From Polytrichum commune (Eukaryota > Streptophyta > Polytrichopsida > Polytrichales > Polytrichaceae), in assembly GCA_950295325.1 (NCBI GenBank), contig OX485805.1, positions 32,289,501 through 32,353,500 on the forward strand: a stretch of 64,000 nt of DNA, in the 5' to 3' direction. The notes below the pieces were generated by a model. It searched no databases and was not told the origin of the DNA. It saw only the letters and a program-made list of their open reading frames with translations. Below are positions 1 to 10,733 of this stretch, in pieces; position 1 is the stretch's first letter, and each line of letters opens with the position of its first letter. Both the position numbers and the translations under genes were made by a program.

Positions 1-535
1 TACGAAGAGTGGCACCCTTCCTATTCCTTTGCGGGACGCATTGCCCCTCCTCGCCGACTCCGACGGGAACGCCCCCGGTGACAAGGTGAACCCCCCCCCC
101 CCCCAAACATGGTTAACCGCGCATTACAATCATCCGGCACTTAAAAAATGAACGTGTGACACGTTTGGGTCTTCCTCCCTAAACTAACACGTGTGTTCTT
201 GCATTCACGCGTTGCAGGTTGCTCCCACCCGTAGACCTATGCGGGCTAGTGCGTCCGTCGAGTTGGAGCGTTTCTACTCCATGACCAGAAATGCAAGACA
301 GTCCACTTCATCGTATTCGAATTCTTCGTCGTATAATTCGGGCGGCCGACGGAATCCAAAATGTGTTATTGATGGCGGTCACCCCAAGAATGGCTATAGT
401 CGCGGGGCGGAGATTTTCAGGAATGTTGAAGCAATGCGAGCAAAAGAAGCCGCAGCAAAAGAAAAAGAGGCAAAAGAAAAAAAAGCAAAAGAAAATGAAG
501 CAAAAGAAAAAGAGGTAGTCTCCGAGGCTAGATAG
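1..535 (+). CDS. 3' end of an unrecognised spliced gene with Lys/Glu-rich tail
   Basis: Two exons can be read: 1-85 (open in frame 2, entering from outside the window) and 218-535 (stop TAG at 533-535). The intron 86-217 has a GT donor after GACAAG and a TTGCAG acceptor, and both joins are phase 0, so the frame runs on. The second exon encodes about 105 residues: a basic Arg-rich start, a Ser/Tyr/Asn-rich stretch, a short Gly/Cys segment and a C-terminal tail of repeated AKEKEAKEK-like units that would form a charged single helix. No domain is recognised. The intron starts with a run of 14 C. The part upstream of the window is needed to name it. It could be a domesticated or decaying transposon gene, because a degenerate repeat follows it directly. 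Confidence 0.45.
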
Positions 536-669
536 GCCATAGTAGGCGTAGGGTTGTGAGCCATAGGCAAGAACATTTTGGGTCGCACTATCCAATGGAT
601 GTGTGGTGTTAGCATGCTATGCATTTTACATGCCATAATTTGTATGTTTTTTTTGCAATAATATAAGTG

Positions 670-920
670 TCACATGATTTCCCCTTCAATATGGTCTAAG
701 GTTTGGATTGCCCTACCTAAACCATCACAAATATGAGTTTGGAATATTTTGTATGTTATATTATATTGGTTCACATATTTCCCCTTCAATATGATCTATG
801 GTTTGGATTGCGCTACCTAAACCATATTCATACAAGTTTTTGTGCGATAATATAAATGTTTTAAGATTTCCCCTTCAACTTGGCCTAAGGTTTGGATTGC
901 CCACCCTAAACAATCCCAAA
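670..920. repeat. Degenerate three-copy tandem repeat, ~90-100 bp period
   Basis: A segment of about 50 bp containing TTTCCCCTTCAA, GGTTTGGATTGC and CCTAAACCAT occurs three times, near 677, 779 and 869, with diverged AT-rich spacers. It lies just 3' of the lysine-rich exon and has no coding frame across all three copies. Confidence 0.75.
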
Positions 921-2118
921 TATGAGTTATTAATGGGGTTCTTGTTCTAAACACCCGCTTCAAAGTGTTCGCATCTTACAACTTTCTCCAATATGTGTTC
1001 CATTTATCCTTGTTCTTATTTATGTGATTATCTCAAAATGCCCAAAAAGTCTCAATTTAACGAATATAGTGTTATATTTGTTAAAGTCAGGTGGGGAGGG
1101 GGCATTAGTTACATACATTCACACTTAATTAATTTAAATGCATGTGCATATTTTGTGAAAGTAGAAGGTATTAACTAGATTTTAATATTCAACATATTAT
1201 GAACAAACCACTAATTTTTGTTCCATTTTAGAATGACAAAAACCCTTTCAATGGTGAGCCACAAACATTGTAACCTCAAATGCCCCAAACCACAAACCCT
1301 AGACCCAAATATCAGTTGACGTTCAACTTCAACTCCAGCGTGTTAACAGCCGACGTTTTTGGATACAGATACGATTGTCAATTGACGCGTACATTCTATT
1401 ATGAATGTCACCCCAATTTTGGAAAAATTTGTATTTTGAATGATCAAAACACAAGTTCAGTCCGTATGGACTACATGGATAAATAAATAAACAGATACTA
1501 TCAATTGAGCGTAAGTATGTGTAGACAGTTTTGGGAACTGGGATCCAATTACGAAACCCACGCAGGATAAGCCAAATGAGTGTCAGACTTTTACATGTAA
1601 TTAGCATTAATAGGTTGATTGATAGATCACAAGGATTACGGAATGAAATTAGTATGACAACCCCAGGGTAAACCCCTCCTTAGTTGAGTTTTGGAACTTA
1701 CTCAATTAACGGTTATGTCTTCAATTTTTGTCAATACAGTACAAGCAATTGTTCGGTCACTTCCTTACACCCCACTCTCAACGGTGGCATCTCTCTTGTT
1801 ACTATTTTACCATGCACACACAGTCATGCATGGTCTTTTGCGTGAGCAACAGCCTCATACTCCCAACGCCCACGCACCTTGATTTAGTTTATAGTCTCTT
1901 CCTTAAGTACCCAGTGGCTATAGGCCATACCACAAATCAGCATCCATTTTCATACTTCTCAGACCTTTCAATTAATTAAGCAGAGTTGGTACTTTTATGT
2001 TCAATCTCTTTTCAGGCAGTCCAAATTAACAAGCCAATATTTTCACTTTCTTTAATTTTAAAATGTGTTGTTATAATTTGCAAAAGTCTAATGGCAAGTG
2101 ACCAGTAACCAAGCGCTC
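921..2118. other. AT-rich intergenic DNA, no gene recognised
   Basis: Only short ORFs without domain character occur. The motif AGGGGGCATTA near 1098-1108 resembles the terminal repeat of the foldback element at 12784-13073, so a remnant of that family may sit here. Confidence 0.5.
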
Positions 2119-2530
2119 GAGTCTAGGTAAGTATGGGCCATAGTCTAGGAGTCCAGAATGAGTAACTAGTAACCAAATGAAGAGTCTCGGCCATGGTCTA
2201 GGAGTCCAGAAATGAGTAACCAGTAACCAAGTGAAGAGTGTCGGCCATAGTCTAGGAGTCCAGAATGAGTAACCAGCAGCCAAGTGAAGAGTCTCGGCCA
2301 TAGTCTAGGAGTCCCATAGTTCCAGTTCCAAGTGAAGAGTCTCATAGTCTAGTATGTCCATAGTCTAGGAGTCCCATAAGTTCCAATTCCAAGTGAAGAG
2401 TCTCATAGTCTAGTATGTATGGAACATAGTCTTGGAGAGTGCAGAATCAATAACCAGTTCCAAGTCTCATTAGTGTAGTGCAGGCTATAGTCTTTAGTAA
2501 CCAGTAAGCATCTAGACCTCAGAATCTCAC
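2119..2530. repeat. CCATAGTCT-type minisatellite array
   Basis: Repeated units carry CATAGTCTAGGAGTCC and AGTAACCAGTAACCAAGTGAAGAGTC with a period of about 60 bp, grading into shorter diverged units. The array ends just before the TATA-type module at 2545, as expected for the upstream (U3-like) part of an LTR. Confidence 0.85.
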
Positions 2531-2544
2531 TCGGCCCTTACTAG

Positions 2545-2588
2545 TTATATTGTGGCTCTTAGGCTCTTCCGCAAAGCATATGGGATAA
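2545..2588 (+). promoter_or_regulatory. LTR-like promoter module (TATA + ATATGGGATAA)
   Basis: TTATAT at 2545-2550 is followed by CATATGGGATAA, with 44 bp from the first base of the TATA to the last base of the box. The same layout occurs at 3539, 10690, 50894 and, on the minus strand, 35900, 36924 and 51990. Confidence 0.5.
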
Positions 2589-3309
2589 CGCCGCCCATTT
2601 ACTCCACGAATGAGTAAGGTGCTCTGCACCCCACTCCAAGCGTTATTATAACCATAACGTGCCTCAACAACAACTCGCTACACTTTGCGGCCTTAAATGT
2701 TGTAAGCAGAAGTCCCTTTTAAGTTAGGCCACCCCTACAAATTGAACATTATTCATTGATCAGTTTTGGACATTTCACCAAGTCATCAAGGGGAGAAACT
2801 AGGTGCCATCAGTCGTATATTTTTAGCACAGTTCCAACACCTCAAATTATGAAATGGGAGAGAACGCAACTTTAGACTTCCTATGATGAATGCCTCAACA
2901 GCAGAAAAATTGACAGGCGGCACATGAGAATGCCAGCTTCTCATCAAGTAAGCATTTGCAATGATCAAATTCCACAGGTTTGTATTGAATTAAGGCAGTA
3001 ATTTGCATGTAGTCTACCAGGAGCTCCTTGAGCAGTTCAAGGAAGGATCAGTGGATGTAGTTAGGTTTTTAGGATTGGGTTCATACTCTCAAAAAACCCC
3101 AGGGAGGACCAAGTAAGTGTCAGGTGTAACTTTAGTGTGTCATAATAAGATTAATTCATAGGTTGAAATGGTTACGAGATGCTTTTGACAGTCAATTAAC
3201 TTAGGGTTCACTTTCTCATGTATACTTGGTGACCACTTGTGAGGGTTACTTAATTTATAAAGAGTTTAAGTGTTCATAAAATAAATTATCATCTTGTTTT
3301 ATTTACCAA
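2589..3309. other. Interior of the duplicated block, no gene recognised
   Basis: The segment joins the first promoter module to the second array. No coding region is supported. It is repeated at 36197-36923 in reverse complement. Confidence 0.5.
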
Positions 3310-3530
3310 AAGTCTAGTAACGAGTAACCGAGTCTAAGCGAACGAGTCTTAAGCGGCCTAAGTCAGTGTCACGAGTCTAGTGTCCAGAACCAGAGTCTCA
3401 AGTAGACAGTCAAATAGACAGCCTAGTCACCAGTGGACAGTCTGAGAAGCCAAGTAACGAGTCTAGTAACCAGTCACCAGTAGACAGTCTTGTGTCATGA
3501 GAAGCGTCTAGACACATTAGCCATTGAGGA
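3310..3530. repeat. AGTCTAGTAAC / GACAGTCT array
   Basis: Short units built on AGTCTAGTAACCAGT and GTAGACAGTC repeat irregularly. Copy number differs between this block and its partner near 36.0-36.2 kb, which points to slippage after duplication. A TATA-type module follows at 3539. Confidence 0.8.
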
Positions 3531-3538
3531 GAGTTAGG

Positions 3539-3582
3539 TTATATACCTGCCCTTGGAGTGAACCGCAACCGATATGGGTTAA
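3539..3582 (+). promoter_or_regulatory. LTR-like promoter module (TATATA + CGATATGGGTTAA)
   Basis: TTATATACCTGCC is followed at a fixed distance by ACCGATATGGGTTAA. The span is 44 bp. A pyrimidine-rich CTCTTCCTTTC stretch follows downstream, as in an LTR leader. Confidence 0.55.
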
Positions 3583-4259
3583 ATGGGCGTGGCTTCCTCC
3601 TACAGTCTCTTCCTTTCACACGCGGCTTTCTCTTCAAACTCAATCACACTTGCTCTGCTTGGTTGGTTACTTGAATTCTCCGTCTTCTTAGTTGATAGCG
3701 GATTTGACTCCTCGATATAGATTCGCTCCAAAAACATACATAAACATGTGACTGCATACTTATTATGGTTTCTCTAAAGCATCTGACTTTATTCCCACAA
3801 AAAAACCAGGGGGAATATACACATTCACCCTTCGGTCGATTGGACAACGAATCCATCAAAAAATTCTCGGACATTACTTCCGCCGTGACACATTCGTCAC
3901 TTCCCTAAACAACTTGTAATAAGGAAGAATGACCACTGTTTTCTTGAGAGGGCTGATTCTCTCTCTCTTCATTTTTGGGGCCAATCATGACTATGTGATT
4001 ATGGCCCTAGGGGAGAAGATTTAGCTGATAACCACTGCACCTGCCTATTACCTGTTCAAAAATGACTCTGATCTCACTTATTGTCTATGGCCCTACGAAC
4101 TGCTACCGTGCAACTATTACTTAAGTTAGACTACTTCCAACTCCAAGTTATATGTGTAATAGCTTGTCACTAATTTTGCTTCATAAAGTGACAATTGTCT
4201 GTCCATATCAACTAAAAATACCGAATGTCATCAAAACCCAAAATTTTGGTAGACATAGA

Positions 4260-4441
4260 CCCCTCCTTTACTTGCTGGAGTCCCTCCAAAGTCGAGGACG
4301 TTTCACCGATTCTCCTGTTCCTTCCTGATCGTCATCCTAACGCCCCTGACTCCTTCATTTTGAGTCATGTCGGGCCTCCTTCGCCTCCTGTCGGAGTACA
4401 GCTCGTTGTAAAACTTCATCTCGTGCTACCCCTTGTGGATC
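4260..4441 (-). pseudogene. 3' remnant of gag-like ORF with polypurine tract
   Basis: On the minus strand the translation resembles the C-terminus of the ORF that ends at 34014: a VARDEVLQRAVLRQEAK-like stretch against VAQDEDLQRALLRLDGK, then ESVKRPR against ASVKRRR. Stop codons interrupt the remnant. Its final TAA (4268-4270) overlaps an AAAGGAGGGG tract (4260-4269), the same arrangement as at 34012-34023. It is therefore the 3' end of a related LTR element whose 5' part is lost. Confidence 0.7.
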
Positions 4442-5058
4442 GTTATTCCGTTGCCATTTGAGAAATCTTTCGAATGGCCCAGCTCGAGTAAAAAGGAACT
4501 CGTTGATTTAAACAAAAATTATGCATTTCCTTAATGGGGGCCTAACCACACACCAATCAAATTCCTCAATTGGGTCCAACCAAAGCAGCTAAAGAGTGCA
4601 CTCCTGAATAGTGGACGCGTACCTTATACAGCACAACTAAGACAAGGTCGACTGCCAACAGACCAGAAGCACTTCGGCAATTACACTGTGATGATAGTGC
4701 ATTTTACAGGGCTTACATGTAGCTCTCACTGTGGATATATCTCCTCATATGTCTGTCACAAATACTAGTCCAGACTCACCGGATTCAATGTCAATTAATT
4801 GCAAGTGGAAACCAGTGCAGTCTTCAATATATATGTCCAGTCCAGGCTTCAAATGAACATTGTTCATTGTTCATTGTTCATGGGCTGAGGAGGGCGAAGG
4901 CCAATACATATATTCTTTGTAAAATTCGGGTTGCAACGATAAAATCAATGTACTTGGCTACGCAGCAAAATGAAAATACCTTCAAAATGCACCCACACTT
5001 CCAACACAATCTAACAACCCCTAGAATGGGGCCCTTGTAGCTTGGCCATTGCTGTCAG
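4442..5058. other. Intergenic, 3' flank of HECT-like gene
   Basis: No coding region is recognised. It probably contains the 3' untranslated region of the minus-strand gene. A threefold direct repeat of TTGTTCATTG-type sequence sits near 4858-4881. Confidence 0.4.
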
Positions 5059-8000
5059 TCAGATGAGGCCGTACCCCTCGCAGTTTGCCGTAGCCATGCT
5101 CAATTTCCGCGCCATCAGCTCCTCGTTGTCATACAGTGGCATGTACAGAGTGTTGAAACATGTGGCCGACGTTGGCAACTTCTCTTGAGACCATTCTGGC
5201 TTCCCAATAATCCTTATCGCTGCGTAGTGGAAGTACCGAGAGTCGGTGATGAAGAAGAGGAGGTTTTGGAGCTCGCCGATGGGCAGGCCTCGCACGCATG
5301 CCTCAAATCGATTCTGCATTTTACCATTTACATGACACGTGTGAGCATTGTGGTTGATTGCGCATATTAGCCCAACAAAGACCTCATACTCTTATAAAAG
5401 GCATTGGTTTCTGAGAATAATTACTTGGACGGCCTTCTTCATGTTCACGTACGCGCAAGTGCCCAAGAAATCTTCGACATCGAGCCCCAAGTCCGCTCCA
5501 AATACGGGCTCATAAAATTGTGGCGACCCCCGGAATTTTTCTTTTGTCTGCACGATGCTCTTCTTTTGAGTAGGTGTCAGGTCTTGGGACTCGACAATGT
5601 TGTCGATACAGAAAGTGAATCCTGCATTCAAAGCCTCCCCTGCTGTCGCACAGTCTAGGAACAACCACTTGTAGACTTGGGTCTTCCGCAGTCCCTCGAT
5701 GGCTTCTACGAATCCAGGCCCTGGTTCTAACTTCATGATTGACCAAGCCAGCTCCGGGCAGTCTTGGACTGTCACCGAGTCCAGGGCCCTCCGCTGTGCA
5801 TCTACGTCATCAACCAAGAGTTGCTTGAATGCATTATGAACTGAGGGCTTGTAGGCAATGAAGTCTGCATCCCATGAACTCAGGGTCGGGTCATCTAAGC
5901 TCAGGGGGGTGGACCCACACGCAAACGCCATTGTTGCTTTGATAAAGGGTCTGCTTACACGGACTCCTTTCAACATCAACAAGAACATGAACCACCCCAC
6001 AAACATCAACTCTGAACGCATCTTCGAGGTCAACCGGCCATTTTGCGTGGGCCGCAAGTGCAACGCATGTCCACACTCAGCCCTGGAAAATATGTCCATG
6101 CACATCTGCACACGGTTCAAAGCAAGCGATGATTATCTGCTCGCTTGCCCTATCCTAGTTCATGGCAAGCCAACATTGGAGCAGCCTAGAACGATCATAC
6201 CAACATTTTTGAACGGGTATATAGTACAAATTGGGAACTAGAATTGTCACGGCATCTGAGCATTGAAATGATGGACCAACTCATTCGCATTCTTGGCCAT
6301 GAGGTTGCCAAGTGGAACTCACCCCCATGTTGTCCCAATATTGGAACCATGCAGTGGACAGAACGCGCTTGGTAGGCCCCCCGCAATCACAGGTTCCCGA
6401 CTCATTCAGGTCGAACCCTTCATCTCCGATTGTGTACTCGACATAGAATGGCAGCATGACACCTCCCTTTTTTTGGCTATGGCTGAAGTATTCCCTTAAT
6501 GCTCGCAACTCCTCTCCTGCACGGACCTGGCCCATGTGCCCCAAATATCAGAGAATGAAATGTATTGACGTCACATCATAGTGAGTGTGCATCTCAAGTT
6601 TGGCGACAATCAACGAGTCATGCCTACAAGCTAGTTTGTCCATCCAGATCATTGCGGGCTGTCATGACATTATCTGGTTAAGGCGTATTGTACTTACTGG
6701 AAGGGGTACGACTGGGAGTTTCAGGAGTGCTGCTCGATAGTCACCTAGAGTCTCATAGCGGAGTGCGCACAGGCGGTAATAATTCCAAGCTTCATTCCGG
6801 TTCCTGTATGCAACCAAGTAATCAATCTCCTTGTTCCGAGCCCCCCCGTTCGATTGGGCTTGCCTCCAAGTATGTAGCCGAGCCACCACAACCTCCATTG
6901 AGGCCTTGTCTCCAACTGTTGTTGTCACTCTGCTGCCTAGTTTCTCGCACACTGTCTCTGCCGACCATACTGTGACATCATCTTCAGGGAAGCACTTTTC
7001 GAGGATGTCCCACACCCACCAATCTGGTTGTGCGATAGCATTGAATTCCGCCACAATGAACTCGGTGTTGTAGGCATGCATTGATGGGTGCTCGCGGAGA
7101 GTGGCGACCTCGTTAGTGATCATATGTGGTGTCAGCCCTCTGCAACTTCCGCGGCGCCGGGCAAGTGTTGCTATTGCCTGCCCCTCCACGGTGTCCTCAC
7201 AGCTTAGCCCAAGTTCAGCCTCGAACGCTTTCCAAAATCGCTTTCTGGAGGCCACTACTGCCAACACCTCGTCCTCGACCGCTTCTGCAACCGATCCCTG
7301 CCACACAGCCACACCGTCACACTCCCAAGCGCAGAATTCGTGTCCAAGTATACCATGGACATATGAGGATACACAGAGGTTTGCGGTTATTATTGTGCTT
7401 ACATGTTTCACTGGCTCATTGAGATCCAGGACATCCGCAGTTTGTGCTTCGCATGCCGTGTTATACTTCAAGTCAGCAGCCATGAAAGCATCCTCCGCCT
7501 CTTGCAGTGCATTGGCAGCTCTGTCCGCACCCGCTGCGGGGCCACTGCGCAGAGGTCGTCGCATATGTGTGGCCCTCGGCACGTAGTCGCTGGCATCGGA
7601 GCTAGTCCCTCTGCTGGCATCGCTGTCAAGTTGGAGTTGCTCATCGACGACTGGCATGGCACATGCAGAGTGAGCTCCACGGTGTGTGGCCGATCGTGAG
7701 CCACCTGTGGGAGGGGATATCGCAGACAATACATGGACAGAGTCAGAGTCGTCGGATGAGGCATCACTCCAAGGGCTCGGCTGAAGTGGGGTGCACACGC
7801 GAGCTCCGGGCCCATGGTCCAGGCCATACTGAGGGGTTCCCACAATACCGGATTGCTGAGTGCCTTCAAACCCACCACCTGCCTCATTGACGCAAAGCTT
7901 CGTGCCGTTCTGGGCGGGCATCACTGTCCGGGCTAGGACTGGTTCTGATGCGACCCACCCCACGTCATGGGCCTCCACGTTGCGGGCTTGAGAGCACCAC

Positions 8001-9402
8001 ACATCGCCAACCTGCGATTGAGTCGTGGACGAAGTTGCGTCCCTGTGTGCGGATAACGAGACTCCACTCAGCGCCGCCCTACGTCTCCTACTTGCACGAT
8101 TGCTGCCACCGCCCTCAGCATGGAAGGGGTGTGTGAATGTGGGATCGTAGGCGGACTGTATTGGTACCGCTGGGGGTGTGATGGTCATGGTGTCTTCGTC
8201 GTCGGATTCTTGTGGATTGCTAGTACCGTCGATCAACAGTGGGTGGGGGGTGGACGATGTCCCAACCTCCCCATACATGTTGGGGCTAGTGGGAGCGCCT
8301 GGTCGTAGCGGCAACTTCAAGGAGCTGATGCGCCCTATGTGTAGGGCATACTAGGCCACCTGAGACGGCATGAGTTGCCCTATTGGATCGGGCACATAAA
8401 CCACGGCCACAACATTTGCTCGTCCACCAACGTCCTTGAATGTCGAACCAGCTGCCATGACAAACGGTTTTGCGAAATCAACGCAGCCGATTGATCCCGC
8501 CTGCATGGAGGGCACACACACAAGATTGAAGCCTATCGAGTATTTCAAGTATATTTTTGAAAGATCTCAATGTCATTTGCAAAGTAGTCGATGTATTTGC
8601 AAAGCCATGCAGCTTGGAGCTCAAACTATTTGCGATGCAATAATGATGCATTAAGTGAGAGCACAAACATTTGGCATATTGTTTAGCATAATAGATTGTG
8701 ACTAGGCGAACATGAATTGTTGGGGTACTATACCGATTTGCGCTTTGGGACAACATGGTAGAAGAATCCCCCAATGTGAGCAAGCCTGGGATCATTGTAC
8801 TTTGTTGCGGCGGCCTCTGCCACAGCCTTTTGTGTTGTGCCTTTTGGAAAGGGTCCGGGGCGAAGCAAAAATGGTGCCCAGGGTGTGGCGGGGTCAACTC
8901 TCACTTGGAGAGGGTCCTCTGTCAATGACCTCACCACTATTTGTGTAGCACCCTCCACGCACACAGCCTCCATACGATGTGGCAACCCGAACACCTTCCT
9001 GACTGTATATTGCTTTGGCCTTGGCGGCGTCCGAAGAATGTTCCGTAACGGCGGTGTCCTTGCTCCATACTGGTCTAGGAATGCGGCATCATTCACCAAT
9101 TCTGCGCAATCCAGCACCGGTGTGTTCGACGGATATGCGTGAATGTTCCCCGCAGTCGGTACGAGAGTGGCTGCTCCGTCCAGCTGTCTGGCATCCCTGC
9201 CAGTTGGCGGCGGCTGCGGGTTGTTCGTTAGCCTTGGCACAGAAGGCCCCGCACTGGTGCCCCGTGACATTGAGGGGGGTGCCCCCTGTCGTGCTCGCCG
9301 GCCCCCTGCACGTGGTGACGTCCCGGGTCCCATCCACCTGCCAAGACACTGCAATGACAGGCATGACAAGGAGCATCTTAGCGCGTCTAGTATAGTGGGC
9401 AT
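5059..9402 (-). CDS. HECT-type E3 ubiquitin ligase-like gene, five exons, one in-frame TAG
   Basis: Minus-strand exons 9402-8734, 8500-6698, 6526-6323, 6105-5425 and 5313-5059 join with GT-AG borders, and every intron is phase 0. Exons 3 to 5 carry a HECT domain: the N-lobe start (LPFYVEYTIGDEGFDL followed by CGG), an N-lobe helix region (FVGWFMFLLMLKGV) and a C-lobe ending LPTSATCFN, MPLYDNEELMARKL, CEGYGLI. The Cys in ATCFN (codon 5158-5160) matches the catalytic thioester cysteine of HECT ligases, which take ubiquitin from an E2 and pass it to a substrate. The N-terminal part from exons 1-2 (about 820 residues, Pro/Ser-rich then mixed) matches no family I recognise, so the substrate is unknown. 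A TAG at 8351-8353 breaks exon 2 in frame. It implies either a recent pseudogene or translation from a downstream start. The true start may lie upstream: ATTGCAG near 9349 could be an acceptor. GC content looks higher than in the flanks. Confidence 0.8.
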
Positions 9403-10060
9403 TGAATATTATTACGTTCTTGCACACTACCGTTGAACAATCACCTATATTTGAGTGCCTATTCAACAATTCTTCCAACATATTTGGGTACGCCGAAGCT
9501 TACAAACTATGTGGAAATGTGCGAATGTACTGTCTAGATATTCGTTGTCGACGGCCAACTACCACCCCCGAGCATCCAAATATACAAATGTTCGTTGAAG
9601 TGAAACTTCAAATTCCGGTGCTCTCATTTCGTTGTCATGTTGGCCAAATTCGTGCATTGACCTACACCATGAAAACAAGTTGTTAGACGACCACTACATG
9701 TGGATTAGAGCTAAATTGTCATAGTGATTGTATAAACTTGACGCAAGTATTTTTGGCACCTATTTTTAGCCCCTTCAAGTCATATTGCTCAACCACTCTG
9801 GTATGACTCTTTTTTCAAAAAATTCAAAAATAAGGTTGATGTGATTGAGACTTTCCATACTTTATAGGATAGGTGAAGACAAAATAGTCATTTCAACTGG
9901 GCACACAACGACTCTCGTAGTCCGAAAACGAGTCTTTAATTTACTGACTATAAAACCTTTACCTCTCTGACCCAATTGATATCAATTTTGTCAACTAAGT
10001 AAGTCCATATATGTAATTTCTCTATATAGCAAAATTAAGAGAGTTGCCGCAATTAACAAG
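9403..10060. other. Intergenic, upstream flank of HECT-like gene
   Basis: No gene is seen. A TATAAAA at 9948-9954 on the plus strand could belong to the LTR-like unit that follows. The promoter of the minus-strand gene should be here but shows no clear TATA. Confidence 0.4.
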
Positions 10061-10610
10061 CAGTCTAGTAACCAGTATCCAGTAGTCAGGTATCTGAGTA
10101 TCTGTCACGTAGTCTAATTCGAAGAGACCATTGTCCAGAATGTCCGACCATAGTCTATACGTATTGGTAAGAGAGTTGCCGCAATTCACACAATTCACAA
10201 AAGTCGAATAAGTGACAAAGAGGTCTAGTAAGCATTGGTCACGAAATTCCCCAGACCATAGTCTAAATCGGCGAGATCATTGTCCAGTATGTCCGAACAA
10301 AGTCTTTAAGTATAGGTACCAGTCCCATGTGTCAGTAAGCTCCCCAGACCATAGTCTAAGTGGAAGAGACCATTGTCCAACGTGGCCGACCATAGTCTAT
10401 AAATATTGGTAATAGTCCCGTACATCACGAAGCTCCCCAAACAATAGTCTCAGTGAATGACACCAGTGTCCAACATGCCCGACCATAGTCTATAAAGATC
10501 GGTAACAGTCCCGTGTGTCACAAAGCTCCCCAGACCATAGTCTAAATAGAAGAGACCAATGTCCAGCATGCACGGCCATAGTCTATAAATATCGGCAACA
10601 GTCCCTTTAT
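10060..10610. repeat. CCATAGTCT array, ~100-bp higher-order unit
   Basis: A unit of about 100 bp is repeated about four times. Each unit holds CCCCAGACCATAGTCTAA, a middle GACCATTGTCCA-like part and GACCATAGTCTATAAAT followed by GGTAACAGTCCC. The core AGACCATAGTCT is dyad-symmetric (AGAC/GTCT). Confidence 0.9.
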
Positions 10611-10689
10611 CTGGTCCCGTGTCGCAGGGCTATGGTCGTAGTATCAAATAATAATCCATGCTTTCTTGTAAGTTGGGGTGAGTCTTGCC

Positions 10690-10733
10690 TTATAAACTTG
10701 CCCATCGGCCCTCACCCGAACGATATGGGATAA
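10690..10733 (+). promoter_or_regulatory. LTR-like promoter module (TTATAAA + CGATATGGGATAA)
   Basis: TTATAAACTTGCCC, then CCCTCACCCGAA and CGATATGGGATAA, span 44 bp. It lies downstream of the array in the same orientation as at 2545, 3539 and 50894. Confidence 0.6.

Larger units (their letters stand above)
2119..4441. repeat. Duplicated block, left copy (inverted and permuted relative to 35751-48650)
   Basis: This block is nearly identical, in reverse complement, to two pieces near 36-48 kb. Piece B (2119-3731) matches 35751-37103 plus 47691-47935. Piece A (3728-4441) matches 47941-48650. The pieces are in opposite order in the two places. Here A and B share the four bases CCAA at 3728-3731. 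The left copy lacks the gypsy insertion, and the uninterrupted target lies near 2410-2425. It contains two CCATAGTCT-type arrays, two promoter-like modules and the minus-strand remnant of a gag-like ORF. A 60-residue ORF at 2786-2968 (minus) is conserved between copies only because the copies are recent. Confidence 0.9.

Noticed and set aside
2786-2968. Conserved 60-aa ORF (identical at 36544-36726)
   Set aside because: Identity comes from the recent duplication of the whole block, including noncoding parts. No domain and no sign of selection.
7101-7586. Plus-strand ORFs of up to 161 aa across 5.4-9.4 kb
   Set aside because: They lie opposite the HECT-like exons, which have consistent splice borders and domain motifs.
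8326-8350. 25-nt intron removing the TAG region of HECT exon 2
   Set aside because: It has GT and AG ends but is far too short and would shift the frame.
8351-8353. Altered genetic code with TAG read as an amino acid
   Set aside because: The 2079-codon polyprotein and other frames end normally, only isolated stops are seen, and recent pseudogenes explain them more simply. The window alone cannot decide.
10060-10610. Regular repeats resembling a CRISPR array
   Set aside because: Units are long, diverged and merge into each other, spacers are themselves repeated, no cas genes occur, and the DNA is eukaryotic.
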